Assembly (NCBI GenBank): GCA_018242565.1
Contig: JAFEBR010000740.1
Location: forward strand, 1 to 34,806
DNA: 34,806 bases
Reading direction: 5' to 3'
Origin: Planctomycetota bacterium
GTDB lineage: Bacteria; Planctomycetota; Planctomycetia; Planctomycetales; Planctomycetaceae
The position numbers and the translations under genes are program-made. Under the pieces are notes generated by a model. The model had not been told where the DNA came from, searched no databases, and saw nothing but the letters and a program-made list of their open reading frames with translations. Below are positions 34,292-34,806 of this stretch, piece after piece; position 1 is the stretch's first letter; each line of letters begins with the position of its first letter.

Positions 34292-34806
34292 TTATTTCTT
34301 CGAGACGTTGGCGTTTTGCAGCATGCCCACGTAGTCCGAAATGATCCGCAGGATTTCATTATTGTAGCTATTGTCCGCGAACACGACCTTATCCTCGGTG
34401 GCCCCGTCTTCGGCGGCCTCGGCCTTATCGCGGGCTTTCTGCTCTTCTTCAATCCGTTCCTTGCGGAGTTCGTCTTCATTCAGCGAAACGGTTTTTCGCT
34501 GCTTTCGAGCCAGGTATTTCTCGACATCCTTTTCAATCTTCTGGAAGTCGGGGCTTTCTGAAATCCGCTTGCGACTGTTTTCCTTAAGCGCTGCTGTGAT
34601 ATCCGACGTCACCTGACGGAACCGGGTGTGCGGCACCGAGTCGATATGATCGAACGGCAGGGCGTTATCCAGGAACTGTTCACCCAGGTCCATGTTGTCG
34701 AGCAGCGACGGCAGGGCGATATCCGAAGGAACGCCCGTGTTCTGCGTGCTGTCGCCATTCACGCGATAGAACTGGTTGATGGTCAATTTCAGGGCCCCGA
34801 GATTCG
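34292..34806 (-). CDS. prc: C-terminal processing peptidase Prc/Tsp (5' part outside window)
   Basis: The frame is open through the right edge of the window, so the ATG and the protease active site lie outside. A TTG at 34786 is not the real start, since the frame continues upstream in the same reading (NLGALKLTINQFYRVNG). The visible 171 residues match the end of Prc/Tsp: LKLTINQFYRVNGDSTQNTG (the end of the S41 protease domain), then PDIALPSL-type sequence, ALPFDHID, and a long charged helix (about the last 90 residues, KIEKDVEKYLARKQRK) as in the DUF3340 C-terminal domain. Prc degrades periplasmic proteins from their C-termini. The tail ends GMLQNANVSKK. Confidence 0.9.
   Translation of the reverse strand, partial: NLGALKLTINQFYRVNGDSTQNTGVPSDIALPSLLDNMDLGEQFLDNALPFDHIDSVPHTRFRQVTSDITAALKENSRKRISESPDFQKIEKDVEKYLARKQRKTVSLNEDELRKERIEEEQKARDKAEAAEDGATEDKVVFADNSYNNEILRIISDYVGMLQNANVSKK

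Noticed and set aside
34786-34786. TTG at 34786 as the start of the Prc-type gene
   Set aside because: The frame stays open to the window edge, and the upstream codons (NLGALK) match the family, so the gene is truncated by the window.

Overview
This is chromosomal DNA of a planctomycete (Planctomycetota, probably order Planctomycetales). The lineage call rests on a cluster of families that expanded almost only in this phylum: a Tat-exported DUF1501 protein, a DUF1549/DUF1553 protein with Ig-like domains, a WD40 protein carrying a planctomycete-type cytochrome c domain, a ThuA-like protein and a very large secretin. The hopanoid gene hpnH and moderately GC-rich coding fit this. I saw no rRNA, tRNA, CRISPR array, insertion sequence or prophage.

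Left part (1-14,462), all on the minus strand: DUF1501 (cut by the window edge), a PilT-like ATPase, a ThuA-like protein, a DUF4870 membrane protein, DUF1549/DUF1553, WD40/cytochrome, a BON-domain protein with a clear intrinsic terminator, a lipoprotein, and a secretin of about 1,419 residues with roughly seven tandem N-domain modules. Most of these products are predicted to be exported or envelope-bound. A divergent intergenic region with direct and inverted repeats (14,549-14,730) separates them from a plus-strand group.

Middle (14,822-25,116): a plus-strand group of rlmN, an overlapping unknown gene, an SH3-like protein ending in five copies of a PLSKLE-type motif behind a strong leader hairpin, and ndk. 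Then come an apparently inactivated VapC toxin beside an intact Phd-type antitoxin, a small orphan gene, a polytopic membrane protein, a candidate small RNA with its own promoter and terminator, a YfcE-type phosphodiesterase, a membrane-anchored protein with an L7/L12 C-terminal-like domain, and a sugar-phosphate isomerase/ROK kinase pair.

Right part (25,339-34,806): the most striking locus is a plus-strand operon that starts with a P1B-type metal ATPase fused in one chain to an HflK-like SPFH domain. It is followed by an HflC-like protein, a possible 65-codon gene that overlaps both neighbours by 4 nt, and a third SPFH protein with a lipobox. Topology predicts that all three SPFH domains lie outside the cytoplasmic membrane, so the operon may build a metal-ATPase/SPFH membrane complex. 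Convergent to it are an HD-domain phosphohydrolase, hpnH and the 3' end of a Prc/Tsp-type protease gene.
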